Shown: positions 51,614-62,356 of the stretch, in pieces
Layout of the letters: each line of letters begins with the position of its first letter
How positions within the stretch are numbered: the first letter of the stretch is position 1
Assembly (NCBI GenBank): GCA_041071465.1
Contig: CP163498.1
Coordinates: forward strand, 806,001 to 870,000
DNA length: 64,000 bases
Direction of reading: 5' to 3'
Source of the DNA: Pseudomonas putida
GTDB lineage: Bacteria; Pseudomonadota; Gammaproteobacteria; Pseudomonadales; Pseudomonadaceae
The notes under the pieces: generated by a model
Databases searched by the model: none
What the model saw: only the letters and a program-made list of their open reading frames with translations
Told to the model about the DNA's origin: nothing
Translations under genes and position numbers: made by a program

Positions 51614-52729
51614 ATGCACCATTCAACCCACGACCTGCTCTCACCCGTTCCGGGCATCACCCGCCAACTGCACAGCTTTCACTTCGGCCCCCGCGGTGGC
51701 GGCAAGGTCTATGTCCAGGCCTCGCTGCACGCCGACGAACTACCAGGCATGCTCGTGGCCTGGCACCTCAAGCGTCGCCTAACCGAACTGGAACAGCAAG
51801 GTCGACTGCAGCGCGAGATCATCCTGGTGCCGGTGGCCAACCCGGTCGGCCTGGAGCAAGTGTTGCTGGATGCGCCGCTGGGGCGTTTCGAGCTGCAAAG
51901 CGGCGAGAACTTCAACCGCAACTTCGTCGACCTGTCAGACAGCATCGGCGACCAGATCGAAGAGCACCTGACCCAGGACTCGGCTCACAACCTCGCACTG
52001 ATCCGCGAATACCTGCGCCGCGGGCTGGACGCGCACCCAGCCCGTACACCGCTGCAAGCCCAGCGCCTGATCCTGCAGCGCCTGGCCTGCGATGCCGAGA
52101 TGGTGCTGGACCTGCACTGCGACTTCGAGGCAGTCGAGCACCTGTACACCACACCAGACGCCTGGCCGCAAATCGAGCCGTTGGCCCGCTACCTGGGCGC
52201 CCAGGCCAGCCTGCTGGCCACCGATTCGGGCGGGCAGTCTTTCGACGAATGCTTCAGCCTGGTCTGGTGGCAGTTGCAGCAGCGCTTCGGCAAGCGCTTC
52301 CCGATCCCGCTGGGCTGCTGCTCGGTAACCGTCGAACTGCGTGGCCAGGCCGATGTCAGCCATGACCTGGCCAGCAAGGATTGCCAGGCGATAATCGACT
52401 TTCTGACCCACGCGGGTGTTATCGAGGGCGCCAGCCCGCCTTTGCCGGCCTTGCTCAACCCCGCCACGCCGCTGGCCGCTGTCGAGCCGGTGTCGACGCC
52501 ACTGGGCGGCTTGCTGGTGTATCACTCCAAACCAGGACAGCACCTGGAAGCCGGCCAGTTGATCGCAGAAATCATCGACCCCCTAAGCGACCGGGTGACC
52601 GCCATACGCAACAGCCAGCCGGGCCTGCTGTACGCCCGTAGCGTGCGGCGCATGGCAACGGCTGGCATGGTCATCGCCCATGTGGCCGGCGAGCAGGTGT
52701 GCCGCAGCGGCTATCTGCTGGGCAACTGA
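51614..52729 (+). CDS. Succinylglutamate desuccinylase/aspartoacylase-family protein
   Basis: A 371-residue zinc carboxypeptidase-like (M14) enzyme. Zinc motif QASLHADELPG (H-x-x-E), substrate loop SGENFNRNFVDL, and second histidine in VLDLHCDFEAVEH. Members remove an acyl group from amino acids or cut amides. It sits between the ligase and helicase of the DNA-repair cluster without clear functional link. The ATG at 51614 has AGGA at good spacing; an upstream ATG at 51566 lacks one. Confidence 0.85.
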   Translation: MHHSTHDLLSPVPGITRQLHSFHFGPRGGGKVYVQASLHADELPGMLVAWHLKRRLTELEQQGRLQREIILVPVANPVGLEQVLLDAPLGRFELQSGENFNRNFVDLSDSIGDQIEEHLTQDSAHNLALIREYLRRGLDAHPARTPLQAQRLILQRLACDAEMVLDLHCDFEAVEHLYTTPDAWPQIEPLARYLGAQASLLATDSGGQSFDECFSLVWWQLQQRFGKRFPIPLGCCSVTVELRGQADVSHDLASKDCQAIIDFLTHAGVIEGASPPLPALLNPATPLAAVEPVSTPLGGLLVYHSKPGQHLEAGQLIAEIIDPLSDRVTAIRNSQPGLLYARSVRRMATAGMVIAHVAGEQVCRSGYLLGN

Positions 52730-52795
52730 TTCGGTAAAACCATTGCCCTTGGCGGGTGGTCTGTAGAAGCACGACCTTCGACGGACCACTGCCTT

Positions 52796-55246
52796 ATGCC
52801 CGCCGCCATCGACCTTGCCAATGCCTGGTTCGCCAAACGCGGCTGGAAGCCGTTCGCTTTCCAGCGACGCGTCTGGGCAGCCGTCGAGCGCGGCCAGTCT
52901 GGCCTATTGCATGCCAGTACCGGCGCCGGCAAGACCTACGCCGTGTGGCTCGCCGCGCTTCGCGCGTTCAAGCCCCAGCCCCAAAGCAGCCAACCGGTGC
53001 CATTGCAGGTGCTGTGGGTCACGCCCATGCGGGCCTTGGCCGCTGACACTGCGCGCGCCTTGCAGGCGCCACTGGATGAACTTGAACTGCCTTGGCGCGT
53101 GGGGGTGCGCAGCGGCGACACCGGCAGCGCCGAACGCGCCCGGCAAGCGCGGCGCCTGCCAAGCGTGCTGGTCACCACACCCGAAAGCCTGACCTTGCTG
53201 CTGATCCGGGCACAGGCGCGCGAAGACTTCGCTACGCTGCGCCTGGTGGTGGTGGATGAATGGCACGAACTGCTGGGCAACAAACGCGGGGTACAACTGC
53301 AACTGGCCCTGGCCCACCTGCGCCAGTGGCACCCCGACCTGCCCACTTGGGGCCTCTCGGCCACCCTCGGCAACCTGCAACATGCGCTGGAGGTACTGCT
53401 GCCGCAAGGCGGCCTGCTGGTACAGGGCCGCCAGGACAAGGCGCTACAGGTCGATACCTTGCTGCCAACAGCCATCGAGCGCTTCCCCTGGGCGGGGCAC
53501 ATGGGCCTGAAGATGCTCGACCAGGTCAGCCACGAGATCGACGCCAGTGCCAGCTGCTTGGTGTTCACCAACACCCGTGCACAGGCCGAACTTTGGTACC
53601 AGGCCCTGCTTGAAGCCCGCCCCGACTGGGCCGGGCTGATTGCCTTGCACCATGCCTCACTGGCCCGAGAAACCCGCGACTGGGTCGAGCGCAGCCTCAA
53701 GCAAGGCAGCCTGAAAGCCGTGGTCTGTACTTCCAGCCTGGACCTGGGTGTGGACTTTCTGCCAGTGGAGCGGGTGTTGCAGATTGGCTCGGCCAAGGGC
53801 ATTGCCCGCCTGATGCAGCGTGCCGGGCGCTCAGGGCATGCGCCGGGACGGCGCTCGCGGGTCACCCTGGTGCCTACCCACAGCCTGGAGCTGGTGGAGG
53901 CAGCGGCGGCCCGCAAGGCACTGCTTGCCGGTCACATCGAAGCCCGCTTCTCACCACGCCTGAGCATGGACGTGCTGGTCCAGCACCTGGTCAGCATGGC
54001 CCTGGGCAGTGGCTTTCGTCCCGAGCAACTGCTGGCTGAAGTGCGCAGCACCTGGGCCTTTCGCGAGTTGCGCGACAGCCAGTGGCAATGGGCGCTGGAC
54101 TTCGTCTGTCATGGCGGCAACTCGCTCAGCGCCTACCCGGACTACCAGCGCGTCGAGCGCCACGCCGACGGTGTTTACCGGGTCGCCAGCGAACGCCTGG
54201 CACGACGCCATCGCATGGGTATCGGCACCATCGTCAGCGACGCCAACCTGCAACTCAAATACTGGGGCAAGGGTAGCGCGGGCAAGACGCTTGGTAGTGT
54301 CGAGGAAGCCTTCATTGCCCGCCTGCGCCCCGGCGACGCGCTGGTGTTTGCCGGGCGGGTGCTGGAGCTGGTGCGCGTGGAAAACATGACGGCCTATGTG
54401 CGTCGCAGCACGGCGCGCAAGGCTGCGGTGGCGCGCTGGAATGGCGGGCGCATGCCGCTCTCGAGCGAATTGGCCGACGCGCTGGTCGAACAGCTCGATG
54501 CTGCAGCCCATGAACGCTTTGATGGCCCGGACATGCGCGCAGTGCGCCCGCTGCTGGCGCTGCAGGCACGATGGTCGGCCTTGCCCACCACCGGCACACT
54601 GCTGGCCGAGACCTTCAAGTCACGCCAGGGCTGGCATCTGTTCCTGTACCCCTTTGCCGGGCGCATGGCCAACCTGGGCCTGGCCAACCTGATTGCCTGG
54701 CGGGTCAGCCGCGTGCAACCGCTATCGGTATCGATTGCCGTCAATGACTATGGGTTCGAACTGCTCAGTCCTGCCCTGGTGGACTGGGCGAGTTACTTGC
54801 CGCTGGCGCTGAGCACCGATCACCTGCTGGAAGATGTGCTGGCCAGCCTGAATGCCGGGGAAATGGCTCTGCGGCGCTTTCGTGAGATTGCCCAGATCGC
54901 CGGGCTGGTGTTTGGCGGCTACCCAGCGGCGCAGAAGAGCACCCGGCAGATCCAGGCTTCCAGTGGGCTGTTCTATGAAGTGTTTCGCAAACACGATACA
55001 GGGAACCTGCTGCTTGGCCAGGCGCAGGATGAGGTGTTGAGCGAGGAGCTGGAGATCGAACGACTGCGTCGGCAGTTGCTGAAAATGGGTGAGTTGCGAC
55101 TGGACCTGCGCGCGTTGAGGCGGCCAGGGCCGCTGGCGTTTGCGTTGTTGGTGGAAGGCATGCGCGAGACGTTGAGCACCGAGAAGCTGGCGGATCGGAT
55201 TGCGCGCATGGTGGCGGAACTGGAACAAGCGGCGGTTGGAGGATGA
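52796..55246 (+). CDS. Ligase-associated DEXH-box helicase (Lhr-type)
   Basis: An 816-residue superfamily-2 helicase. Walker A is STGAGKTYA (about residue 42), the DEXH box is DEWH ([12 protein letters not shown]), motif III SATLGN, and helicase lobe 2 motifs [15 protein letters not shown]. The C-terminal region is the Lhr-specific winged-helix and beta-barrel part. It is part of the cluster with exonuclease, ligase and PdeM, and ends with a 4-bp overlap into pdeM, so the two are co-translated. Role: unwinding during DNA damage response. Confidence 0.94.
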   Translation: MPAAIDLANAWFAKRGWKPFAFQRRVWAAVERGQSGLLHASTGAGKTYAVWLAALRAFKPQPQSSQPVPLQVLWVTPMRALAADTARALQAPLDELELPWRVGVRSGDTGSAERARQARRLPSVLVTTPESLTLLLIRAQAREDFATLRLVVVDEWHELLGNKRGVQLQLALAHLRQWHPDLPTWGLSATLGNLQHALEVLLPQGGLLVQGRQDKALQVDTLLPTAIERFPWAGHMGLKMLDQVSHEIDASASCLVFTNTRAQAELWYQALLEARPDWAGLIALHHASLARETRDWVERSLKQGSLKAVVCTSSLDLGVDFLPVERVLQIGSAKGIARLMQRAGRSGHAPGRRSRVTLVPTHSLELVEAAAARKALLAGHIEARFSPRLSMDVLVQHLVSMALGSGFRPEQLLAEVRSTWAFRELRDSQWQWALDFVCHGGNSLSAYPDYQRVERHADGVYRVASERLARRHRMGIGTIVSDANLQLKYWGKGSAGKTLGSVEEAFIARLRPGDALVFAGRVLELVRVENMTAYVRRSTARKAAVARWNGGRMPLSSELADALVEQLDAAAHERFDGPDMRAVRPLLALQARWSALPTTGTLLAETFKSRQGWHLFLYPFAGRMANLGLANLIAWRVSRVQPLSVSIAVNDYGFELLSPALVDWASYLPLALSTDHLLEDVLASLNAGEMALRRFREIAQIAGLVFGGYPAAQKSTRQIQASSGLFYEVFRKHDTGNLLLGQAQDEVLSEELEIERLRRQLLKMGELRLDLRALRRPGPLAFALLVEGMRETLSTEKLADRIARMVAELEQAAVGG

Positions 55247-55893
55247 ACTACCAACCCATCGAACACTGTGGCCAGTCGCTCTGGCTGCTCCCCGACAAGG
55301 CCATCTACTGGCCTGCCCGCCGCGCCCTGCTGGTGGCCGACGTCCACATCGGCAAGGCCGCCAGCTATCGCGCCCTGCATCAACCGGTGCCACGCGGTAC
55401 CACCCAGGCGACACTTGCCCGGTTGGACGCCTTGTTGGCAGCACATGACTGCGAACAGCTGATCGTTCTTGGCGACTTCCTCCATGCACGCACAGCTCGA
55501 GCACCAGCGACGCTGGCCAGGTTACAGCTGTGGCGGGAACGGCATGCACACCTGAAAATCGTGCTGATACGCGGCAATCATGATCGCAATGCCGGCGATC
55601 CGCCGGCTTCGTTGCATATTCAAACCGAGGACGAGCCCTGGCTACTGGAACCGTTTGCGCTACGGCACGAGCCTCAGCCCCACCCAACGCACCCGGTGTT
55701 GGCGGGCCATGTGCATCCGGCGTTCGTCTTGCGCGGCAAGGCCCGGCAACGCCTGCGCCTGCCTTGCTTCCTGATCGATGCGCACGTCAGCCTGCTGCCG
55801 GCATTCGGTGAGTTCACCGGGGGCTGGGAAATCACGCCAGCCGATACCAGCCGGGTATACCTGGCTGGCGCGGGACGCATCTGGCCGTTGTGA
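55243..55893 (+). CDS. pdeM: Ligase-associated endonuclease PdeM
   Basis: A 216-residue metallophosphoesterase. Metal motifs in order: DVHIGKAA (residue 30), [10 protein letters not shown] (78), [10 protein letters not shown] (111), and GHVHPAF (150). These match the calcineurin-type nuclease of the ligase-associated DNA-damage cluster, which cuts or trims DNA or RNA. It is the last gene of that operon and overlaps the helicase gene by 4 bp. Confidence 0.92.
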   Translation: MNYQPIEHCGQSLWLLPDKAIYWPARRALLVADVHIGKAASYRALHQPVPRGTTQATLARLDALLAAHDCEQLIVLGDFLHARTARAPATLARLQLWRERHAHLKIVLIRGNHDRNAGDPPASLHIQTEDEPWLLEPFALRHEPQPHPTHPVLAGHVHPAFVLRGKARQRLRLPCFLIDAHVSLLPAFGEFTGGWEITPADTSRVYLAGAGRIWPL

Positions 55894-55899
55894 CAGCAC

Positions 55900-56127
55900 T
55901 CAGGCCACAGGGGCTGGTGGCGGTTCGTCCGGCAAGGTCGGCTCGCCCGGCTCCATGGGGGGTGTTTCACCCGGTTCCGGCGGTTGCGGGGTATCGGGGT
56001 CAGGCTGGTGGGGCACGCCCCCCGCCTGCATGGGCAGCGGGTGCGCCAGCAGTGACCAGGGCAACAACCCCACGTGATTGGGCTGCAGGCCTGCCAGCTT
56101 GGCACTGATTGCGGGATGGAGTTTCAT
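55900..56127 (-). CDS. Small proline-rich hypothetical protein
   Basis: A 75-residue protein MKLHPAISAKLAGLQPNHVG with a proline- and glutamate-rich second half (EPGETPPMEPGEPTLPDEPP). GGAG lies before the ATG. No signal peptide. Disordered; function unknown. It ends 6 bp from the convergent pdeM stop. Confidence 0.55.
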   Translation of the reverse strand: MKLHPAISAKLAGLQPNHVGLLPWSLLAHPLPMQAGGVPHQPDPDTPQPPEPGETPPMEPGEPTLPDEPPPAPVA

Positions 56128-56221
56128 TGGCTGCTCCTGACGAAAGCCGATGCACATCATGCGCACCGGCATTACTGCGTTGGAGTGCCAAAGGCGCGGG
56201 TAATTCCCCGCGCTTGTCGGC

Positions 56222-56788
56222 TCAGGTACGCGGCAAGGTGACGCCGCGCTGGCCCTGGTATTTGCCGCCACGGTCCTTGTACGACACCTCGCATTCTTCG
56301 TCGGACTGCAGGAACAGCATCTGCGCTACGCCTTCGTTGGCGTAGATCTTCGCCGGCAACGTGGTGGTGTTGGAGAACTCCAGCGTCACGTGGCCTTCCC
56401 ACTCAGGCTCGAGCGGGGTGACGTTGACGATGATGCCGCAACGGGCGTACGTGCTCTTGCCCAGGCAGATGGTCAGCACGTCACGCGGAATGCGGAAATA
56501 CTCGACAGTGCGCGCCAGGGCGAACGAGTTCGGCGGAATGATGCACACGTCGCTCTTGATGTCGACGAAGCTGCCGGCGTCGAAGTTTTTCGGGTCGACG
56601 GTGGCCGAGTTGATGTTGGTGAACACCTTGAATTCGTCGGCGCAGCGTACGTCGTAACCGTAGCTGGAGACCCCGAACGAAATCACTCGACTGTCCTGTT
56701 CGCCGCGCACCTGGCGCTCGACGAACGGTTCGATCATGCCGTGTTCCTGCGCCATGCGGCGAATCCACTTGTCCGATTTGATGCTCAT
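56222..56788 (-). CDS. dcd: dCTP deaminase
   Basis: A 188-residue enzyme that converts dCTP to dUTP, supplying dTTP. Starts [18 protein letters not shown]; motifs include [34 protein letters not shown] with the catalytic Glu ([10 protein letters not shown]), and [20 protein letters not shown]. Length equals E. coli Dcd (193). It is monocistronic on the minus strand, between the small proline-rich gene and the Csp gene. Confidence 0.97.
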   Translation of the reverse strand: MSIKSDKWIRRMAQEHGMIEPFVERQVRGEQDSRVISFGVSSYGYDVRCADEFKVFTNINSATVDPKNFDAGSFVDIKSDVCIIPPNSFALARTVEYFRIPRDVLTICLGKSTYARCGIIVNVTPLEPEWEGHVTLEFSNTTTLPAKIYANEGVAQMLFLQSDEECEVSYKDRGGKYQGQRGVTLPRT

Positions 56789-57115
56789 GGCGGGGTGTCC
56801 TGAAGAGTTGCGTGTTGAAAATCGTGATGCGCATCTTACCGGTCCCGGCGCCCAGGTTAAAGTTCCATGCCTCATCCCGCGCCGGGCGGGGGCTACAGCC
56901 GCCGTCGATCCGAATTTGCGTAAAGCGCCCTCTGACCATTGGCAGGTTGCGGAAAGTGGGGTAAGGTGGCGCCACTGTGCTGCACGTGACACCGAGAATC
57001 TCTAGTTTGATGCACGATCCTGATCGGCCCATCGCTGAATTTTCTGCTCTCTTTGCGCTCAGTCCCGGGCAGGGTTTTTCCTGACCGTTATCAAATTGTC
57101 CAAGGAGACAGAAAA

Positions 57116-57325
57116 ATGTCCAACCGTCAAAACGGTACCGTTAAGTGGTTCAACGATGAGAAAGGCTACGGCTTCATCACCCCTCAGTCGGGCGACGACC
57201 TGTTCGTGCACTTCAAAGCCATCCAAGCTGACGGCTTCAAAACCCTGAAAGAAGGCCAGGCTGTTACTTTCGTCGCTACCCGCGGCCAGAAAGGCATGCA
57301 GGCTGAAGAAGTTCAGATCGCCTAA
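57116..57325 (+). CDS. Cold-shock protein (CspA family)
   Basis: A 69-residue RNA chaperone, [23 protein letters not shown]1 KGYGFI and RNP2 LFVHF are intact. The ATG has a long AAGGAGACAG site and a leader of up to about 60 bases that may be thermosensitive, as in other csp genes. A strong terminator follows. Several paralogues usually exist in Pseudomonas, so the exact name is left open. Confidence 0.95.
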   Translation: MSNRQNGTVKWFNDEKGYGFITPQSGDDLFVHFKAIQADGFKTLKEGQAVTFVATRGQKGMQAEEVQIA

Positions 57326-57353
57326 GTCGATCTCGCTTCCTAGCTTTCAAAAA

Positions 57354-57378
57354 AACCCGCCTCTGGCGGGTTTTTTTA
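57354..57378 (+). terminator. Terminator of the cold-shock gene
   Basis: AAACCCGCC-TCT-GGCGGGTTT followed by TTTT, a 9-bp stem with both A-rich and T-rich flanks, 30 bp after the csp stop codon. Confidence 0.9.
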
Positions 57379-57405
57379 TGCCTGACATAAAGGCTATGCC
57401 TGCAC

Positions 57406-57447
57406 GTGCGGGAGCGGCCTTGTGTCGCTAAACGGCCGCTCCAACAG
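57406..57447. repeat. Short REP pair
   Basis: GTGCGGGAGCGGCC and inverse GGCCGCTCCAACAGG around a TTGTGTCGC centre. Lies between the csp terminator and the end of the Mrp gene. Confidence 0.7.
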
Positions 57448-57455
57448 GAAGTGCG

Positions 57456-58550
57456 TCAGTCTTCGCTGATGGTAATGCTCGGCATCGCCGGTGCCGCTGC
57501 TTCCTGCAGCACGATCCGCGCGCCCACCTGGCGAGCCAGCTCCTGATAGACCATGGCAATCTGGCTTTCCGGCTCGGCGATCGCCGTCGGTTTGCCGCTG
57601 TCGGCCTGCTCGCGGATCAGCATCGACAACGGCAGCGATGCCAACAGGTCGACGCCATACTGGCTGGCCAACTTCTCGCCACCGCCTTCACCGAACAGGT
57701 GCTCGGCATGGCCGCAGTTCGAACAGATATGCACAGCCATGTTCTCGACCACACCCAGCACCGGGATATTGACCTTGCGGAACATCTCCACGCCCTTCTT
57801 GGCATCCAGCAACGCCAGGTCCTGCGGAGTGGTAACGATCACGGAACCGGCCACCGGTACCTTTTGCGCCAGGGTCAGCTGGATATCACCGGTGCCCGGC
57901 GGCATGTCGATCACCAGGTAATCCAGGTCATCCCAGGCGGTTTGGGTCACCAGTTGCAGCAGCGCGCCGGAGACCATCGGGCCACGCCATACCATCGGTG
58001 TATTGTCGTCGGTGAGGAAGGCCATGGACATGACTTCCACGCCATGGGCCTTGATCGGCACGAACCACTTCTGCTCGCGAATCTGCGGGCGGGTGCCCTC
58101 GGCGATACCGAACATCACACCCTGGCTGGGGCCGTAGATATCGGCATCGAGAATACCTACCCGCGCACCTTCGCGGGCCAGGGCCAAGGCCAGGTTGGCC
58201 GCCGTGGTCGACTTGCCCACACCGCCCTTGCCCGACGCCACAGCGATGATGTTCTTGACGTTGGCCATGGCCGGCACCTGGGCCTGGGCCTTGTGCGCAG
58301 CCACCACGCAGTCGATCGACACCTGGGCGCCGCTGACGCCCTCAAGGTTGCCGATGGCGGTTTGCAGCACCTGGGCCCAACCGTTCTTGAACAGCCCGGC
58401 GGCATAGCCCAATTGCAACTGCACGCTGACCTGCCCGCCCTGGATATCGATGGCACGCACGCAGCCGGCGCTGACCGGGTCCTGGTTCAGGTAGGGGTCG
58501 GTGTACTGGCGAAGCACGCCTTCGACGGCGGCACGGGTGACGGCACTCAT
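57456..58550 (-). CDS. apbC: Iron-sulfur carrier ATPase Mrp/ApbC
   Basis: A 364-residue P-loop protein of the Mrp/ApbC family, which builds and delivers [4Fe-4S] clusters. An N-terminal MIP18-like domain (TRAAVEGVLRQYTDPYLNQD) precedes the deviant Walker A GKGGVGKSTTAANLALAL near residue 110, the switch LDADIYGPSQGVMFGI, and the cluster-binding CSNCGH motif. Start ATG 58550 with GGGAG upstream; an ATG six codons earlier overlaps it. It is divergent from metG, a common arrangement in gammaproteobacteria. Confidence 0.95.
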   Translation of the reverse strand: MSAVTRAAVEGVLRQYTDPYLNQDPVSAGCVRAIDIQGGQVSVQLQLGYAAGLFKNGWAQVLQTAIGNLEGVSGAQVSIDCVVAAHKAQAQVPAMANVKNIIAVASGKGGVGKSTTAANLALALAREGARVGILDADIYGPSQGVMFGIAEGTRPQIREQKWFVPIKAHGVEVMSMAFLTDDNTPMVWRGPMVSGALLQLVTQTAWDDLDYLVIDMPPGTGDIQLTLAQKVPVAGSVIVTTPQDLALLDAKKGVEMFRKVNIPVLGVVENMAVHICSNCGHAEHLFGEGGGEKLASQYGVDLLASLPLSMLIREQADSGKPTAIAEPESQIAMVYQELARQVGARIVLQEAAAPAMPSITISED

Positions 58551-58708
58551 GGAGACTCCCATTGGCAAACTGAATGTAAAACAGGCGCCTATCCTAACCC
58601 GTCAATCGTCAGCAGATGCGCTTGCGGGGTGAAATATCTTCGCCAGCCCTTTATAGTGGCCGATCACCCTCATTTTTACCCCGTAGCCAGATAAGTAGCC
58701 GAGCCACC

Positions 58709-60748
58709 ATGTCCGAGCCACGTCAGATTCTCGTCACCAGCGCCCTGCCCTATGCCAATGGATCGATCCATCTAGGCCATATGCTCGAGTACATCCAGAC
58801 AGACATGTGGGTCCGCTTCCAGAAAATGCGCGGCAACCAGTGTATCTACGTCTGCGCCGATGACGCCCACGGCTCCGCCATCATGCTGCGTGCCGAGAAA
58901 GAAGGCATCACACCGGAGCAGCTGATCGCCAATGTCCAGGCCGAGCACAGCAGCGACTTCGCCGACTTCCTGGTGGACTTCGACAACTTCCACTCGACCC
59001 ACAGCGAAGAAAACCGCGAGCTGTCGAGCCTGATCTACACGCGCCTGCGTGAAGCCGGGCACATCGCCACCCGTTCGGTGACCCAGTACTTCGACCCGGA
59101 AAAGGGTATGTTCCTCGCCGACCGCTTCATCAAGGGCACCTGCCCCAAGTGCGCGGCCGAAGACCAGTATGGCGACAACTGCGAAAAATGCGGCGCCACC
59201 TACGCACCCACCGAACTGAAAAACCCCAAGTCGGCGATCTCCGGTGCCACACCGGTACTGCGTGACTCCCAGCACTTCTTCTTCAAGCTGCCCGACTTCC
59301 AGGCCATGCTGCAGCAGTGGACCCGCAGCGGCACCCTGCAGGACGCGGTAGCCAACAAGCTGGCCGAATGGCTGGACTCCGGCCTGCAGGAGTGGGATAT
59401 CTCCCGCGATGCGCCGTACTTCGGCTTCGAAATACCGGGCGAGCCGGGCAAGTACTTCTACGTTTGGCTGGATGCGCCAATCGGCTACATGGCCAGCTTC
59501 AAGAACCTCTGTGCACGCCGCCCGGAGCTGGACTTCGACGCCTTCTGGAGCGAAGGCTCCAAGGCCGAGCTGTACCACTTCATCGGCAAGGACATCGTCA
59601 ACTTCCACGCCCTGTTCTGGCCTGCCATGCTCGAAGGCGCGGGCTTTCGCAAGCCGACCGCGGTCAACGTGCACGGCTACCTGACCGTCAACGGCGCCAA
59701 GATGTCCAAGTCGCGCGGCACCTTCATCAAGGCCCGTACCTACCTTGACCACCTGCAGCCGGAATACCTGCGTTACTACTACGCAGCCAAGCTGGGCCGT
59801 GGCGTCGACGACCTGGACTTGAACCTGGAAGACTTCGTGCAGAAGGTCAACTCCGACCTGGTCGGCAAGGTGGTCAACATTGCCAGCCGCTGCGCAGGTT
59901 TCATCCACAAGGGCAACGAAGGTGTGATGGTAAGCGGTGATGCCGCGCCTGAGCTGACCGAAGCCTTCCTGACGGCCGCACCCTCCATCGCCGAAGCCTA
60001 TGAAGTCCGTGATTTTGGCCGCGCCATGCGCGAAATCATGGCGCTGGCCGACCGCGCCAACGCCTGGATCGCCGACAAGGCCCCGTGGTCGCTGGCCAAA
60101 CAGGAAGGCAAGCAGGATGAAGTACAGGCCATCTGCGCCCAAGGCATCAACCTGTTCCGTCAGTTGGTGATCTTCCTCAAGCCGGTGCTGCCAGTGCTGG
60201 CCGCTGACGCCGAGGCTTTCCTCAACGTTGCCCCGCTGACCTGGAGCGATCACCTGTCGCGCCTGGAAAACCACTCCCTGAACCCGTTCAAGGCCCTGAT
60301 GAGCCGTATCGAGCCGGCCAAGGTCGAAGCCATGGTCGCAGCCAGCAAGGAAGACCTGCTGGCTACGCAAGCCAAGGCACCAGCGGGCAATGGCGAGCTG
60401 ACCAAGGACCCGCTGTCGGCGGAGATCGAGTTCGATACCTTCGCGGCAGTCGACCTGCGCGTGGCGCTGATCGTCAAGGCCGAAGCCGTGGCAGGTGCCG
60501 ACAAGTTGCTGCAACTGACCCTGGACATCGGTGACGAACGCCGCAACGTGTTCTCCGGCATCAAGTCGGCCTACCCCGACCCGTCCAAGCTGGAAGGCCG
60601 CCTGACCATGATGGTAGCCAACCTCAAGCCACGGAAGATGCGCTTTGGCGTGTCCGAGGGCATGGTCATGGCTGCCGGCCCTGGCGGTGAAGAAATCTAC
60701 CTGCTGAGCCCAGACAGCGGCGCCAAGCCAGGCCAGCGCATCAAGTAA
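58709..60748 (+). CDS. metG: Methionyl-tRNA synthetase
   Basis: A 679-residue class Ia synthetase. HIGH motif as HLGH ([11 protein letters not shown]), zinc knuckle [23 protein letters not shown] motif as KMSKSRG ([11 protein letters not shown]), then the anticodon domain and a C-terminal tRNA-binding EMAP/Trbp111-type domain ([20 protein letters not shown]). Length matches E. coli MetG (677). The 158-bp spacer to apbC carries both promoters. Confidence 0.98.
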   Translation: MSEPRQILVTSALPYANGSIHLGHMLEYIQTDMWVRFQKMRGNQCIYVCADDAHGSAIMLRAEKEGITPEQLIANVQAEHSSDFADFLVDFDNFHSTHSEENRELSSLIYTRLREAGHIATRSVTQYFDPEKGMFLADRFIKGTCPKCAAEDQYGDNCEKCGATYAPTELKNPKSAISGATPVLRDSQHFFFKLPDFQAMLQQWTRSGTLQDAVANKLAEWLDSGLQEWDISRDAPYFGFEIPGEPGKYFYVWLDAPIGYMASFKNLCARRPELDFDAFWSEGSKAELYHFIGKDIVNFHALFWPAMLEGAGFRKPTAVNVHGYLTVNGAKMSKSRGTFIKARTYLDHLQPEYLRYYYAAKLGRGVDDLDLNLEDFVQKVNSDLVGKVVNIASRCAGFIHKGNEGVMVSGDAAPELTEAFLTAAPSIAEAYEVRDFGRAMREIMALADRANAWIADKAPWSLAKQEGKQDEVQAICAQGINLFRQLVIFLKPVLPVLAADAEAFLNVAPLTWSDHLSRLENHSLNPFKALMSRIEPAKVEAMVAASKEDLLATQAKAPAGNGELTKDPLSAEIEFDTFAAVDLRVALIVKAEAVAGADKLLQLTLDIGDERRNVFSGIKSAYPDPSKLEGRLTMMVANLKPRKMRFGVSEGMVMAAGPGGEEIYLLSPDSGAKPGQRIK

Positions 60749-60753
60749 CCCCT

Positions 60754-60788
60754 CTGCCCCGGCCCTCGTGCCGGGGCAGTTCTTTCTG
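60754..60788 (+). terminator. Terminator after metG
   Basis: CTGCCCCGGC-CCTCGT-GCCGGGGCAG, a 10-bp stem, followed by TTCTTTCT, six bases after the metG stop. Confidence 0.85.
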
Positions 60789-60836
60789 TACCTCGATTGC
60801 CGGCCGTCCCTCCCGATTCCCGGCTATCTTCATCTC

Positions 60837-61385
60837 ATGAATGACTACATCCTGGTCCTGATAAGCGCCGCGCTGGTCAATCACCTGTGCCTCCTGCAAC
60901 AGCCTTTCTCCAGGCCGCATCTGCATGTACACGGGCTGGCTGGTGCGCTGTGCATCGCCTTGGGCGTGATCGGCGCACAGCTGCTGCTGCGCGGGGTACT
61001 TGCCCCGCTGCACATCCATGATCTTGCTCTGTTCCTGTTGTTGCCCTGGCTGGCACTGCTTGCCTGGGGCCTGCCCTGGCTAATGGCCAAGTGGCGCCCG
61101 GCCTGGCCCGTAGTGGGGTTACCAGCGCTGCTGTCGAGCAATGCCCTGGCGCTGGGGCTGGGCCTGCAGCAGGCAAGCGACGACAGCCCCTGGTCAGCCA
61201 CGCTGCTGCAAGCCTTGCTGGCAGGAGGAGGCTTTTGGCTGGCGCTGATGGTGTTCAGTGATCTGCGCCAACGCAGTGCCCATGCCGACATCCCTGGTGT
61301 ACTGCGCGGCCTGCCCATCGAATTGATCGGCGCCGGGGTAATGGCCATGGCATTTTCCGGTTTCAACGGAATGTTCGGCCAATGA
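60837..61385 (+). CDS. RnfA-like membrane subunit, degenerate
   Basis: A 182-residue membrane protein with about six spans, MNDYILVLISAALVNHLCLL. It lines up with RnfA/RsxA at the start (canonical TDYLLLFVGTVLVNN), in the middle and at the end (VLRGLPIELIGAGVMAMAFS, GFNGMFG). The usual FLGLCPFMGVSKK loop is replaced by QQPFSRPH, and TTNCAVLG by SSNALALG, so both cysteines that hold the membrane iron-sulfur cluster are absent. Overlaps the rnfD-like start by 4 bp. It may be structural only. Confidence 0.75.
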   Translation: MNDYILVLISAALVNHLCLLQQPFSRPHLHVHGLAGALCIALGVIGAQLLLRGVLAPLHIHDLALFLLLPWLALLAWGLPWLMAKWRPAWPVVGLPALLSSNALALGLGLQQASDDSPWSATLLQALLAGGGFWLALMVFSDLRQRSAHADIPGVLRGLPIELIGAGVMAMAFSGFNGMFGQ

Positions 61386-62356
61386 TCAACAGTCCCGACC
61401 CGCGGCTACGTACCAGCATGGGCCTGGTCTTGCTGGCCTGCTTGCCCGGCCTTCTGACGCTGTTATGGCTGCATGGCTGGGGCATGCTGGTGAACCTGTT
61501 GCTGTGTGCCAGTGCGGCACTCCTGTGCGAAGCGGCGCTGCTGGCGTTGCGCGGCCAATCACCCAGCACGGCGCTAAACGATGGCAGTGCACTGGTGACC
61601 GCCGTGCTGCTGGCGGCCGCCCTGCCCACGCTCGCCCCATGGTGGCTGCCGGTGATCGCGGCAAGTGCTGCCATCGGCATCGGCAAGCAGGCCTTTGGTG
61701 GGGTTGGGCGAAATCTGTTCAACCCGGCCATGGTCGGATATGCCTTTGTGCTCCTGAGTTTTCCGTTGCAGATGAACCATTGGCCAGGGCCGGCCCCGGG
61801 CTTGCTCGACAGCCTGCAGCAAGTGTTCGCCGGGGGCGATCAGGTCGATGCCTGGGCCCGGCCAACCCTGCTCGACGGCTTGCGCCACAACCGCAGCCTG
61901 ACCATCGACGAGCTGTTTGCCAGCCATCCGGGCTTCGGCAGCATTGGCGGTGCAGGAAGCGAATGGGTCAACCTGGCATTCCTGCTCGGTGGCCTGTTCT
62001 TGTTGCAGCGCAAGGTAATCAGCTGGCATGCGCCGGCGGGCTTGCTGGCAGGGCTGTTCGTATTCAGTTTATTGGGCTGGAACGGTTCGGGATCGGACTC
62101 CAATGGTTCGCCCTTGCTGCACCTGTTCTCCGGTTCGACCATGCTGGCAGCCTTCTTCATTGCCACCGAGCCAGTTTCCGGCCCCAGGAACGAATGGGCC
62201 AGGCTGTGCTTCGGCCTGGGAACAGGGCTGCTCATCTACCTGATTCGTACCTGGGGCAGCTACCCGGATGGCACTGCGTTCGCCATCTTGCTGATGAACC
62301 TTGTGGCGCCGACGCTCGAGCGCCTGGCCACGCAGCGCCAGCAGGCTACCCGATGA
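61382..62356 (+). CDS. rnfD: RnfD-like membrane subunit
   Basis: A 324-residue, about ten-span membrane protein. It has RnfD text: IGIGKQAFGGVGRNLFNPAM and FSGSTMLAAFFIATEPVSGP. The usual flavin-attachment motif S-G-A-T-P-L reads A-R-P-T-L-L (VDAWARPTLLDGL); the threonine is kept but the recognition residues are changed. It normally binds FMN and helps ion pumping. It directly follows the RnfA-like gene, where rnfB and rnfC are expected but absent. Confidence 0.85.
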   Translation: MINSPDPRLRTSMGLVLLACLPGLLTLLWLHGWGMLVNLLLCASAALLCEAALLALRGQSPSTALNDGSALVTAVLLAAALPTLAPWWLPVIAASAAIGIGKQAFGGVGRNLFNPAMVGYAFVLLSFPLQMNHWPGPAPGLLDSLQQVFAGGDQVDAWARPTLLDGLRHNRSLTIDELFASHPGFGSIGGAGSEWVNLAFLLGGLFLLQRKVISWHAPAGLLAGLFVFSLLGWNGSGSDSNGSPLLHLFSGSTMLAAFFIATEPVSGPRNEWARLCFGLGTGLLIYLIRTWGSYPDGTAFAILLMNLVAPTLERLATQRQQATR

